A DNA stretch of 64,000 nt from Mucilaginibacter sp. PPCGB 2223 (lineage in GTDB: Bacteria > Bacteroidota > Bacteroidia > Sphingobacteriales > Sphingobacteriaceae). The stretch spans positions 496,001 through 560,000 of the forward strand of contig NZ_MDJS01000001.1 in the NCBI RefSeq assembly GCF_001705515.1, written 5' to 3'. Below, in pieces: positions 8,228 to 16,314 of this stretch (the stretch's first letter is position 1; each line of letters begins with the position of its first letter). The position numbers and the translations under genes are program-made. The notes below the pieces were generated by a model. That model made no database searches and was not told the DNA's origin. It worked only from the letters and a program-made list of their open reading frames with translations.

Positions 8228-9162
8228 TCACATCAGATTTTATTGTTGTTAACGAAAATGGCCTGTATTGCCGTTACGGCGACTTTTATCTCGATCCGAA
8301 ACAGCCGGTACAGAACGCGGTCATCTCACATGCCCATGGCGATCATGCAGTAAGCGGTAATGCCAATGTTTATTGTACCGGAGCTACCTCTGCATTTATG
8401 GAACTGCGCTACGGTAAACTGGCCGCCAGGCAGTTTCATTTGTTTGGCTTCCGGCAGATATTTGATATCGGCGGCGTACAGATCAGTTTCATTTCCGCAG
8501 GCCACATGCTGGGCTCTGCACAGGTGCTCATGGAATACCAGGGCACAAAGTACCTGTACACGGGCGACTATAAATTACAACCCGATGTTACCTGTGATGC
8601 TATCGAATGGGTAAAGGCCGACGTACTGATTACCGAAACTACTTTTGCCGACCCATCTGTTCAGCACCCCGACCCGGTAGCCGAGATCAAGAAACTTAAC
8701 GATATTAAAAGCAATATCCTGCTCGGGGCTTACGCGCTGGGCAAAAGCCAGCGTTTAATTAACCTCATCACAACCTGGTGCCCGCAAAAGATTATCCTTG
8801 TGCATCATCGCATCATGCCCGTCAACCTGATTTACGAGCAATTCGGGTTTTCGCCGGGCAAATATCAATTATACGGCCGCAAGCTAATGAAAGAACAAAA
8901 GGAGTACGTTTACCTGGTTCCGCCCTTTACGTTCGATAGTTATTTTAAGGCAAAAGGGGTGAAGCGTTTATTTGCTTCGGGATGGAAAAACCTGCAAACC
9001 AACGAGAAAGATACCTTGTTTATATCAGACCATGTGGATTGGAACGATATTTTACAATGTATTGCACTTGTCGAACCAAAGCAGATATGGACCCTGCACG
9101 GTGATGGCAAGCACCTGCAGAGCCATTTTAAAGGTAGCATTGATGTAAAATTATTAGGATGA
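8224..9162 (+). CDS. MBL-fold exonuclease of the ligase-associated / CPSF type
   Basis: A 312-residue metallo-beta-lactamase-fold protein. The zinc motif SHAHGDH is at residues 35-41, with further ligands in SAGHMLGSAQ, YTGDYK and the C-terminal HGDGKH. The arrangement fits the putative exonuclease family often linked to an ATP-dependent DNA ligase and a DEXH helicase in a DNA-repair module, but neither partner is next to it here. Action on nucleic acid is inferred from the family. It overlaps coaE at its start and DUF5522 at its stop, both by ATGA, so the three are one transcription unit. Confidence 0.8.
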   Translation: MITSDFIVVNENGLYCRYGDFYLDPKQPVQNAVISHAHGDHAVSGNANVYCTGATSAFMELRYGKLAARQFHLFGFRQIFDIGGVQISFISAGHMLGSAQVLMEYQGTKYLYTGDYKLQPDVTCDAIEWVKADVLITETTFADPSVQHPDPVAEIKKLNDIKSNILLGAYALGKSQRLINLITTWCPQKIILVHHRIMPVNLIYEQFGFSPGKYQLYGRKLMKEQKEYVYLVPPFTFDSYFKAKGVKRLFASGWKNLQTNEKDTLFISDHVDWNDILQCIALVEPKQIWTLHGDGKHLQSHFKGSIDVKLLG

Positions 9163-9326
9163 CACTGGTTGAAAATGAAGACTATTATATTAACGAAGAT
9201 GGTAACTTTGTTTTTACCCGCGAGTACCACTTAAAACGCGGTACGTGCTGTAAAAACAAATGCTTGCATTGTCCCTGGAACTATGACCGTACGCCGCAGC
9301 AGGAAAGTGATGAAGCCGCCGGATAA
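9159..9326 (+). CDS. DUF5522 cysteine-rich small protein
   Basis: This 55-residue protein starts at the ATG that overlaps the stop of the preceding exonuclease gene. It matches DUF5522: EDYYINEDGNFVFTREYH followed by LKRGTCCKNKCLHCPW. Four cysteines and a histidine in the pattern CC-x3-C-x-H-C suggest a zinc-binding knuckle. The function is unknown. Tight coupling to the MBL-fold exonuclease suggests a shared nucleic-acid role, which is inference. Confidence 0.8.
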   Translation: MTLVENEDYYINEDGNFVFTREYHLKRGTCCKNKCLHCPWNYDRTPQQESDEAAG

Positions 9327-9396
9327 GCCTAAGTACAAGTTACTTACTTTCAGAAGTTAGCGGGCTAATTTATTTTTACCGATATTTGCCGCGAGG

Positions 9397-9852
9397 ATGA
9401 ATATGCAGATAGATAAAGAAATACATACCGACAAATTTGAAGATAATTACCACCGCGCCGTGGTAAATATCCTTTTCACCTACGGGTGGCTTGGCGGCGT
9501 TACGCGTGGGCAGTTCGAGAAACATAATATCACACAGCAGCAATTCAATGTACTGCGTATTCTGCGCGGGCAATACCCTAAGCCGGCCACGGTAAACCTC
9601 ATTAAGGAGCGTATGATCGATAAAATGTCTGATGCATCGCGTATCGTCGATCGTTTGGTGCAAAAGCAGTTGGTAACACGCTGTACTAACAATAAAGACC
9701 GCCGTGCCGTAGATATCCGCATCAGTGAGCAGGGCCTTGATCTGTTATCAAAGATCGACAAGGAGTACAAAACCCGCGACATGTTTCAAAACAACTTAAC
9801 CGAAGAAGAAGCAGGTAAGCTAAGCGAGTTGCTGGATAAGTTGAGAGGGTAA
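9397..9852 (+). CDS. MarR-family transcriptional regulator
   Basis: A 151-residue winged-helix regulator. The helix-turn-helix lies at about 55-90 (QQFNVLRILRGQYPKP, then NLIKERMIDKMSDASRIVDRL) and the wing follows with RCTNNKDRRAVDIRISEQG, the classic MarR DxRxxxxxLT-like segment. MarR proteins are dimeric repressors that usually respond to small phenolic ligands or oxidants. No divergently transcribed efflux gene is present; a convergent ZIP transporter follows. The upstream GATATTTG is one mismatch from the -7 consensus. The target is unknown. Confidence 0.88.
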   Translation: MNMQIDKEIHTDKFEDNYHRAVVNILFTYGWLGGVTRGQFEKHNITQQQFNVLRILRGQYPKPATVNLIKERMIDKMSDASRIVDRLVQKQLVTRCTNNKDRRAVDIRISEQGLDLLSKIDKEYKTRDMFQNNLTEEEAGKLSELLDKLRG

Positions 9853-9853
9853 G

Positions 9854-9938
9854 ATGGTCAGTTGTCAGTGGTGAGTAGTCAGTAATATTTAACTGGAAAA
9901 TATTACCATTCACCATTCACTGCTCACCACTCACCAAA
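9854..9938 (+). repeat. Inverted array of degenerate heptamers between convergent genes
   Basis: The left arm (9857-9883) reads as consecutive 7-mers GGTCAGT, TGTCAGT, GGTGAGT, AGTCAGT. The right arm (9906-9934) is the same kind of 7-mer array on the other strand (CATTCAC, CATTCAC, TGCTCAC, CACTCAC). The two meet at AATATT / AATATT around a short loop. The element fills the gap between the MarR and ZIP stop codons. Related elements lie at 26204-26272 and 33189-33292. Confidence 0.7.
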
Positions 9939-10664
9939 CTACATCTCCATCAAAAACCCAATCAGCGGGATGCTGATGCCCAGCAGCACCACCACCATTT
10001 TACGCAGGTTAAATTGGTGCCCCTCGCTGGATTCGAACAGGATGGTCGTAGAAATATGCAGGAATATCCCGATTACCACGCCCATAATGCGGTTAAAATA
10101 CTGTTGCAGGTTAAAGGCTGCAGTATGGCTCAGCGTATCGCTGAAAAAGTAGCCCGCCGGCGCCATGATCGCGAAAAGCGCTAAAAAGAAGATCATTTTA
10201 TTTTTGGATACTTTGTTTACCATCATCACGCTGGCTAAAGCAAATGCCGCCGGGATGTGGTGCAGCGCAATACCGAACACCAATTGATTTTGATATCCCT
10301 GCGCCAAAGGCATGCCCTCTAAAAAAGCATGGATACAAAGACTCACCAAAATGGCGAACGGAAAAACGCGGTGGTGATCGTGCTCGTGATGGTGGATGTG
10401 CCCGTGTTCCACACCATCCGAAAACTGTTCCAGTATAACCTGGAACAAAAAGCCGCCCAGTATGAAAACGCCTACCAGGTTATCGTTGCCGTGGTACGCG
10501 TCGGGTATTAAATGTAACACGGTAATCGCAAACAAAAACGCCCCGCTGAACGAGAGCACAAGCTTTAATTGTTTGGTATGATCACCTTTTTTGATCAAAA
10601 AAATGCTGACTCCGCCAAAAAAGGCGGCGCCGAACAAAAGTAAAAGCTGCCAGACATGTATCAT
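9939..10664 (-). CDS. ZIP-family metal transporter
   Basis: A 241-residue integral membrane protein with about eight predicted helices. A histidine-rich cytoplasmic loop (HGHIHHHEHDHH, about residues 91-102) lies between helices 3 and 4. It is followed by the metal-path helices LVSLCIHAFLEGMPLAQGY and FGIALHHIPAAFALASVMM, which carry the HAxxEG and HHxPAA motifs of ZIP transporters. It should import zinc or a related divalent metal. Its start overlaps the PAP2 stop by one base (CATTA), forming a three-gene minus-strand operon with the methyltransferase. Confidence 0.88.
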   Translation of the reverse strand: MIHVWQLLLLFGAAFFGGVSIFLIKKGDHTKQLKLVLSFSGAFLFAITVLHLIPDAYHGNDNLVGVFILGGFLFQVILEQFSDGVEHGHIHHHEHDHHRVFPFAILVSLCIHAFLEGMPLAQGYQNQLVFGIALHHIPAAFALASVMMVNKVSKNKMIFFLALFAIMAPAGYFFSDTLSHTAAFNLQQYFNRIMGVVIGIFLHISTTILFESSEGHQFNLRKMVVVLLGISIPLIGFLMEM

Positions 10665-11224
10665 TAAAACCGGGGATTAAATTTCCTGAATATAAAAGTA
10701 AATAACGTGGCAATTACAGTGCCTAACAGTGCGCCGGCAAATACGTCGGCAGGGTAGTGCAGACCTACGTAAACCTGTGCAAAGGCAATCATGCCCGCCC
10801 AGGCTACTGTTAGTGCCCATAGCCATTTGTTGCGGCGATAAAGCACCATTCCTAAAAATACTGCAATGGCAAAATGGTCGCTGGCGTGCGATGAGGTAAA
10901 ACTATACCCCGAACCGCAAGGCACCCGCGTGATGATCAGTGTAGCCATTTGCGGGCTGTTACATGGCCGCAGCCGCTTAACCGAATGCTTGATCACATTG
11001 CCGGTAAGGTCGGTAACGCCAACAGCCAACGCTAAGGCGATGATAAGATATGCCCCCGTTTTTTTATAACTGTAGATACAGAACCCAACGATAGCGATGT
11101 AGAGCGGTATCCAGGTTTGGGGGTTCCGCATAATTGGCATAAGCCAATCGAAAAAAGCGTTGCCCATACCATGGTTTACCAGGTAGAAAAGTCGATGATC
11201 AAATTGCGTTAACTGCTCAAGCAT
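10664..11224 (-). CDS. PAP2-family membrane phosphatase
   Basis: A 186-residue protein with about five membrane helices and the three-part PAP2 acid-phosphatase signature: KHSVKRLRP (KxxxxxxRP), SFTSSHASDHF (in place of PSGH) and HYPADVFAGALLG (SRxxxxxHxxxD-like). Family members dephosphorylate undecaprenyl diphosphate or other lipid phosphates on the outer face of the inner membrane. The middle motif has SSHA where PSGH is common, a usual variant in this subfamily. It overlaps both neighbours, so it is translationally coupled. Confidence 0.87.
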   Translation of the reverse strand: MLEQLTQFDHRLFYLVNHGMGNAFFDWLMPIMRNPQTWIPLYIAIVGFCIYSYKKTGAYLIIALALAVGVTDLTGNVIKHSVKRLRPCNSPQMATLIITRVPCGSGYSFTSSHASDHFAIAVFLGMVLYRRNKWLWALTVAWAGMIAFAQVYVGLHYPADVFAGALLGTVIATLFTFIFRKFNPRF

Positions 11225-11954
11225 TGGTTTTTCTGCAGATAAATATCAATCGGTCGGATGTTTCGAGGTCAAATTCTTCCAGTTTATAACTGCCAAAGTT
11301 GTGTACGATCTCGAAGCCGCTTTGCGCAAAGAAACGTTTAAAATCGGCTATGGCAAAAGCTTTAACTTCTTCGGTGAACAAATAATGCTCGCCCTTGTCA
11401 TCAAACTCAATACTCTTGGTTATCCGGTCGCCATCTATTTTTTTATGTATGTTGAAACTGATCCCATCCAGTTCCTTTACTTCGCTGTATTTAAGGAGGT
11501 GTTTTATTTTATAGCAGTTAAAAAAATCGAGCACCAGTATGCCATTGGGTTTTAAAGCCCTGCGGAACGTTTTTAAGGCGCGGATATGATCGCTCTCCGT
11601 CTCAAAATAACCAAAACTGGTAAACAGGTTAAAGGCGATGTCGAAATAATTGATATAAGCCAGATAGCGCATATCATGCACATAGAAATGCAGGCGTTCA
11701 TTCTCAAATTGCTTGGCATATTGTATGTTGGCTATCGATAGGTCAATACCTGTTACATCGAAGCCTTGCTTATTCAGGTAAACAGAGTGCCGGCCGCGTC
11801 CGCAGGCAATATCCAGCAGGTGCGAATTGTCATCAGGTTTTAAATATGCACATAGGTTATCGATAAAAAATTCGGCTTCGGCTACGTTGCGTTGCTGGTA
11901 CAGTATGTGGTAATAAGGCGAATTAAACCAGTTTTGAAACCACTTTTTGGGCAT
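11217..11954 (-). CDS. Class I SAM-dependent methyltransferase
   Basis: A 245-residue Rossmann-fold methyltransferase. Motif I (LLDIACGRGRHS) and the following acidic post-I segment (FDVTGIDLSIANI) are clear, and motif IV NGILVLDFFN follows. The ATG at 11954 (MPKKWFQNWF) is chosen over one at 12017, because the earlier one adds a hydrophobic stretch unlike the family and would run into the region just before divergent glmM. The substrate is unknown. It overlaps the PAP2 gene by 8 bases. Confidence 0.82.
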   Translation of the reverse strand: MPKKWFQNWFNSPYYHILYQQRNVAEAEFFIDNLCAYLKPDDNSHLLDIACGRGRHSVYLNKQGFDVTGIDLSIANIQYAKQFENERLHFYVHDMRYLAYINYFDIAFNLFTSFGYFETESDHIRALKTFRRALKPNGILVLDFFNCYKIKHLLKYSEVKELDGISFNIHKKIDGDRITKSIEFDDKGEHYLFTEEVKAFAIADFKRFFAQSGFEIVHNFGSYKLEEFDLETSDRLIFICRKTNA

Positions 11955-12063
11955 GTGCGTGTAATAATGACGTGCAAATATAGCCAATTGGAATATGCTA
12001 AATGCAATATTTAACATTGGCTATCGGCCAAATATTATTATTTTTGAGGCTAAATTTTATCTC

Positions 12064-13455
12064 TTGACTTTAATAAAATCTATTTCCGGAATAAGAGGCA
12101 CTATCGGAGGCGCCGCAGGCGACGGTTTAACGCCTGTTGATATCGTAAAATTTACTTCGGCATTTGGCACCTGGGCAATTGCTAAAACAGGTATCCGTAA
12201 AATAGTTGTAGGCCGCGATGCCCGTTTATCAGGCAGCATGGCGCTTAACCTGGTTACAGGTACCTTACAGGGTTTGGGGATCGATGTGGTGGATTTAGGT
12301 TTATCAACTACCCCAACTGTCGAGATCGCCGTACCGTTAGAGAAAGCCGCAGGGGGTATTATCCTCACTGCAAGTCACAACCCGAAACAATGGAACGCCT
12401 TAAAGCTGCTCAACGCCGATGGTGAGTTCATCAGCGAAAGCGACGGTGCAAAGGTTTTGGATATTGCCGAAAAAAGTGATTTTAAATATGCTGATGTGAA
12501 CGACCTGGGTACGGTTCGTACCGATGATACTTATCTGCAAAAGCATATCGACCATATCCTGGCCCTGCCTTTGGTGGATGTAAAAGCCATCGCGAAAGCA
12601 AACTTCAAAATAGCTATCGACTGTGTAAACTCAACCGGCGGCATTTTTGTACCGGCCTTGCTGGAAGCCTTGGGCGTTAAAACAGTGTATAAGTTGTTTT
12701 GCGAACCCGATGGCAAATTTCCGCATAACCCCGAGCCGCTACCCGAAAACCTGATCGAACTGAGCAAAGAAGTTTTAGCCAAAAATGCCGACCTTGGTAT
12801 AGCTGTCGACCCTGATGTTGACCGGTTGTGCTTTGTGAACGAAGACGGCAACATGTTTGGCGAAGAATATACTTTGGTAGCTGTAGCCGATTATGTGTTG
12901 AAAAACACCAAGGGTAATACGGTATCAAACCTGTCGTCAACCCGTGCTTTGCGCGATGTAACCGAAGCAGCCGGCGGCGAATACAACGCAGCCGCTGTAG
13001 GCGAGGTGAACGTGGTGAATAAAATAAAAGAGACTAATGCCATCATCGGCGGCGAGGGCAACGGCGGGGTGATCTACCCTGAGTCGCACTACGGCCGTGA
13101 TGCTTTGGTTGGGATAGCTTTGTTTTTAACCCATTTGGCTAAATCGGGCAAACGCATTTCGGTGCTGCGCCACAGCTACCCTGCTTATTTTATTTCGAAA
13201 AACAAAATCACTTTAACGCCCGAAATGGACATTGATGGCCTGCTGGCGAAAGTGAAAGAAAAATATAAAAAACAGCCGCATTCAACCATCGACGGTTTAA
13301 AGATCGAGTTCGACAAGCAATGGGTACACCTGCGCCGTTCGAACACCGAGCCCATCATCCGCATCTATTCAGAAGGTGATTCGGAAACCGTTGCCGAGAA
13401 TCTGGCAAATAAGATAATAGCTGACATAAAAGACATTCTTCAACTGAAGAATTAA
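12064..13455 (+). CDS. glmM: Phosphoglucosamine mutase, TTG start
   Basis: A 463-residue alpha-phosphohexomutase converting glucosamine-6-phosphate to glucosamine-1-phosphate for UDP-GlcNAc synthesis. Motifs are the phosphoserine loop TASHNPKQWNALK, the metal-binding DPDVDRL, the sugar loop GEGNGGVIYPESH and the phosphate-binding RRSNTEPIIRIYSEG. The family in this phylum begins M-TLIKSISGIRGTIGG, and here that position is a TTG codon at 12064. An ATG at 11995 would add 23 unconserved residues. A weak GAGG lies upstream. The gene is divergent from the methyltransferase operon. Confidence 0.9.
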   Translation: MTLIKSISGIRGTIGGAAGDGLTPVDIVKFTSAFGTWAIAKTGIRKIVVGRDARLSGSMALNLVTGTLQGLGIDVVDLGLSTTPTVEIAVPLEKAAGGIILTASHNPKQWNALKLLNADGEFISESDGAKVLDIAEKSDFKYADVNDLGTVRTDDTYLQKHIDHILALPLVDVKAIAKANFKIAIDCVNSTGGIFVPALLEALGVKTVYKLFCEPDGKFPHNPEPLPENLIELSKEVLAKNADLGIAVDPDVDRLCFVNEDGNMFGEEYTLVAVADYVLKNTKGNTVSNLSSTRALRDVTEAAGGEYNAAAVGEVNVVNKIKETNAIIGGEGNGGVIYPESHYGRDALVGIALFLTHLAKSGKRISVLRHSYPAYFISKNKITLTPEMDIDGLLAKVKEKYKKQPHSTIDGLKIEFDKQWVHLRRSNTEPIIRIYSEGDSETVAENLANKIIADIKDILQLKN

Positions 13456-13464
13456 AAACATACC

Positions 13465-13493
13465 CGCGTCATTGCGAGGTACGAAGCAATGAT
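13465..13493. repeat. GTCATTGCGAG-type palindromic intergenic repeat
   Basis: Contains CGTCATTGCGAGG and then ACGAAGCAAT, whose ATTGC / GCAAT ends can pair. The same motif recurs at 14706-14735. This REP-like element is found in many bacterial genomes; it sits between glmM and the cysteine desulfurase gene. Confidence 0.7.
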
Positions 13494-13529
13494 GTAAGAG
13501 TTAACTGATTTACTAAAACAACTACTGCC

Positions 13530-14666
13530 ATGCGTGTTTATTTGGACAATGCTGCTACCACTCCTGTTGACCCCGAAGTACTGAAAGCGATGTACCAGGT
13601 AATGGAAAACCATTACGGTAACCCATCCTCTATCCATGCGCACGGGCGCGAGGTACGCACCCTGATAGAAAAAGCGCGTAAAACCATAGCAGGGTTACTG
13701 CACACTTCGCCGGCCGAGATTTTCTTTACCTCTGGCGGTACCGAGGCTGATAATACCGCTATTCGTTGCGGTATTATCGATCATGGCATCAAACATGCCA
13801 TCACCAGCAAAACTGAGCACCACGCCGTAGTGCACACGCTCGAAGCTATGCAAAAGGCAGGTATCATTGAACTCGATTTTGTTAAGACAGACAGTAAAGG
13901 CAACATCGACCTCGAACACCTCGAAACTTTACTGCAACACCCGGAGCGCAGTTTTGTATCGCTGATGCACGCCAATAACGAGATAGGTACCTTAACCGAT
14001 ATGGAAAAGGTGGGCGACCTGTGTGAAAAATACAATGCCATTTACCACTGCGACACCGTGCAAACCATGGGGCACTACCCGCACGACCTGAGCAAATTAA
14101 AGGCACACTTCATCGTTTGCGCAGCGCATAAACTGCACGGACCAAAAGGTGTGGGCTTTCTGCATGTCAACCATCGCATCAAAATAAAACCGATGATCTA
14201 CGGCGGCTCGCAGGAACGCAATATGCGCGGCGGTACCGAAAATGTTTACGGCATTGTGGGCATGGCCAAAGCTTTGGAGATGGCCTACGCCGAAATGCCG
14301 CAACACCAGGCACATATACAGGAGCTGAAAAGCTACATGATGGCCCAACTCAAAGCCAGTATTCCCGGCGTAGAGTTTAACGGCGAAACTGATCCTGAAA
14401 AAAGCCTTTACACCGTACTCAATGTATCTTTCCCCGAAATGGAGATGGCCGATATGTTATTGTTTAGCCTGGATATTGCCGGTATCTCGGCATCGGGTGG
14501 CAGCGCATGCAGCTCGGGCACGGATATCGGTTCGCACGTATTAACAGCCATTGGCACTAATCCTAACCGACCGGCAGTTCGTTTTTCGTTCTCCAAATAC
14601 AATACTAAAGAGGATATCGATTATGCGGTAAGCAAGGTTAAGGAAATTTGTTTGGTGAACGCGTAA
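13530..14666 (+). CDS. Cysteine desulfurase (NifS/IscS family)
   Basis: A 378-residue PLP-dependent fold-type I enzyme that takes sulfur from cysteine for Fe-S clusters and thiolated cofactors. The N-terminal MRVYLDNAATTPVDPEV is diagnostic. The PLP lysine lies in CAAHKLHGPKGVGFL. The catalytic cysteine lies in the loop SGGSACSSGTD near residue 330, the long-loop class I arrangement. TEHHAV and HANNEIGT are further cofactor motifs. No iscU or sufE partner is adjacent. An HscA-type chaperone lies about 12 kb away. Confidence 0.93.
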   Translation: MRVYLDNAATTPVDPEVLKAMYQVMENHYGNPSSIHAHGREVRTLIEKARKTIAGLLHTSPAEIFFTSGGTEADNTAIRCGIIDHGIKHAITSKTEHHAVVHTLEAMQKAGIIELDFVKTDSKGNIDLEHLETLLQHPERSFVSLMHANNEIGTLTDMEKVGDLCEKYNAIYHCDTVQTMGHYPHDLSKLKAHFIVCAAHKLHGPKGVGFLHVNHRIKIKPMIYGGSQERNMRGGTENVYGIVGMAKALEMAYAEMPQHQAHIQELKSYMMAQLKASIPGVEFNGETDPEKSLYTVLNVSFPEMEMADMLLFSLDIAGISASGGSACSSGTDIGSHVLTAIGTNPNRPAVRFSFSKYNTKEDIDYAVSKVKEICLVNA

Positions 14667-14998
14667 GACCTTAGAATCAAGAGTCAAGAAGCAAGATCTC
14701 AACGCACGTCATTGCGAGCGGTAGCGAAGCAATCTCTACGTAAGCAAATCGACCAAGCTAATCGGACCTTCATATCTCCGCGCGTCATTGCAAAGCACAG
14801 CCTGTCCCGAACTTGTTCAGGAAAGCAATTTCTATACTGTATAGAGTAGTTATACAAATCATAAAAATCTGTGTCATGCCGAACTTGTTTCGGCACCCAT
14901 CATACAGAGCGGTTATGCAAGTCTTTCCGCGCGTCATTATCTTCAATTATTTCCACCTTATCACCCAATTCCCTATATTTAAGCTCATTCAATCAACA
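14667..14998. repeat. Cluster of REP-like palindromes and a heptamer half-array
   Basis: This 332-base gap holds no gene. Visible elements are: a heptamer run AATCAAG, AGTCAAG, AAGCAAG (14676-14696); a GTCATTGCGAG / CGAAGCAAT palindrome (14706-14735); a composite GTCATTGC...CCTG...CAGG...GCAAT element (14783-14829); CTATACTGTATAG (14832-14844); and TGCCGAA / TTCGGCA (14877-14896), another widespread intergenic hairpin. An open frame through it reads into the permease but encodes only repeat-derived residues. Confidence 0.75.
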
Positions 14999-16303
14999 AT
15001 GGGCGATTATTTTCAACTAAAAGCCAAACAAACCACGCTGTCGACCGAATTGATCGCCGGCACGTCTTCGTTCCTGGCAACGGCTTATATTATTGTTGTT
15101 AACCCATCCATTTTAAGTCAGGCCGGTTTGCCTTTTGCGGGAGTGTTGACGGCAACGGTATTGGTATCGTTCTTCAGCAGCCTGATGATGGGCCTCTACG
15201 CCAAAAATCCAATTCTGGTGGCACCCGGGATGGGCCTGAACGCCTTTTTTACCTATGCAGTGGTTGTTGGCATGAAGGTGCCCTGGCAAACTGCCCTGGG
15301 CGCGGTTTTTTGGTCGGGCATTGTGTTTCTGCTGCTATCCATTTTTAATATCCGCACGCATATTGTTAAAGCGATACCCAAACAGTTACGCTACGCTATT
15401 TCGGCAGGGATCGGTTTATTTATAACATTGATCGGTTTTGTAAACGCGAAATTCGTGGTGGCCAACCCGGCGACAATTGTCGGTTTTGCTAAGCCGGATG
15501 TTGTTACAGTAACATTTTTAGCCGGCTTGTTGTTGATGTCTGTACTGATCATTAAAAGGGTGAGAGGGGGTATTCTTTTGGGGATATTGTTCACTACGCT
15601 TCTGGCTTATCCTATTGGCCGCTGGTGGGCGGCCGGACATGCACCGGTCATCAACTGGCAAGGCTTATTCGCTGCTCCCGATTTTTCACTGATCGGTAAA
15701 CTTGACTTCGTTCATTCGCTGCAATGGTCGTTCGTGCCGGTGATCTTCGCATTTGTGTTTACCGATATGTTCGATAGCCTGTCCACGTTCATCGGCCTGG
15801 CCGAGGCGGCAAACCTGCTCGACGAGAAGGGTGAGCCTCAAAACGTTAAAAAAGCTTTATTGACCGATGCGGTATCTACCACCATAGCGGGATTGCTGGG
15901 CTCAAGCCCGGGCACAGCCTATATCGAATCGGCCGTGGGTATCGAAGCAGGTGGCCGTACCGGGCTAACTGCAGTAGTAGGCGCTTTATGGTTTTTACCA
16001 TTTCTGTTTTTAGCACCGCTATTATCGGTAGTGCCGGCTATCGCTACTGCACCTGCATTGGTCTTGGTGGGCGTATTCATGATCCGGCCTGTTACCAAAA
16101 TAAATTGGCTGCAGTTGGATGATGCCATACCTGCGTTTTTAGCTATGGTGCTGATACCATTTACTTATTCCATAACACAAGGAATTATCTGGGGCTTTTT
16201 AAGCTTCACATTATTGAAGATCTTATGCGGCAAAGCCAGAGAAGTGAGCCTGGCGCTGGTCATTATTGATGTATTTGCCATTGCCGCTCTTGTTTTAGCC
16301 TGA
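14999..16303 (+). CDS. NCS2 (AzgA-type) purine permease
   Basis: A 434-residue integral membrane protein of the adenine/guanine/hypoxanthine branch. Signatures are TTLSTELIAGTSSFLATAYI at the N terminus, NPILVAPGMGLNAFFTY (purine site in helix 3), FVFTDMFDSLSTFIGLAEAA and LGSSPGTAYIESAVGIEAGG. It should be a proton symporter for purine bases. The ATG at 14999 (MGDYFQLKAKQT) is taken as the start; the 62 upstream in-frame codons are translated repeat sequence. It lies 11 bases before an exported nucleosidase, a sensible pairing for purine salvage. Confidence 0.9.
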   Translation: MGDYFQLKAKQTTLSTELIAGTSSFLATAYIIVVNPSILSQAGLPFAGVLTATVLVSFFSSLMMGLYAKNPILVAPGMGLNAFFTYAVVVGMKVPWQTALGAVFWSGIVFLLLSIFNIRTHIVKAIPKQLRYAISAGIGLFITLIGFVNAKFVVANPATIVGFAKPDVVTVTFLAGLLLMSVLIIKRVRGGILLGILFTTLLAYPIGRWWAAGHAPVINWQGLFAAPDFSLIGKLDFVHSLQWSFVPVIFAFVFTDMFDSLSTFIGLAEAANLLDEKGEPQNVKKALLTDAVSTTIAGLLGSSPGTAYIESAVGIEAGGRTGLTAVVGALWFLPFLFLAPLLSVVPAIATAPALVLVGVFMIRPVTKINWLQLDDAIPAFLAMVLIPFTYSITQGIIWGFLSFTLLKILCGKAREVSLALVIIDVFAIAALVLA

Positions 16304-16314
16304 TTAAAACTGAT

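Noticed and set aside
9854..9938. Heptamer arrays as CRISPR repeats
   Set aside because: Units are only 7 bases, degenerate and contiguous without spacers, and arranged as inverted arms.
11995..12063. ATG start 23 codons upstream for glmM
   Set aside because: The extra residues are not typical for the family, while the TTG at 12064 gives the conserved N terminus.
14813..14998. N-terminal extension of the purine permease
   Set aside because: The open frame continues upstream, but the residues are translated from REP-like repeats. The family starts at the ATG at 14999.
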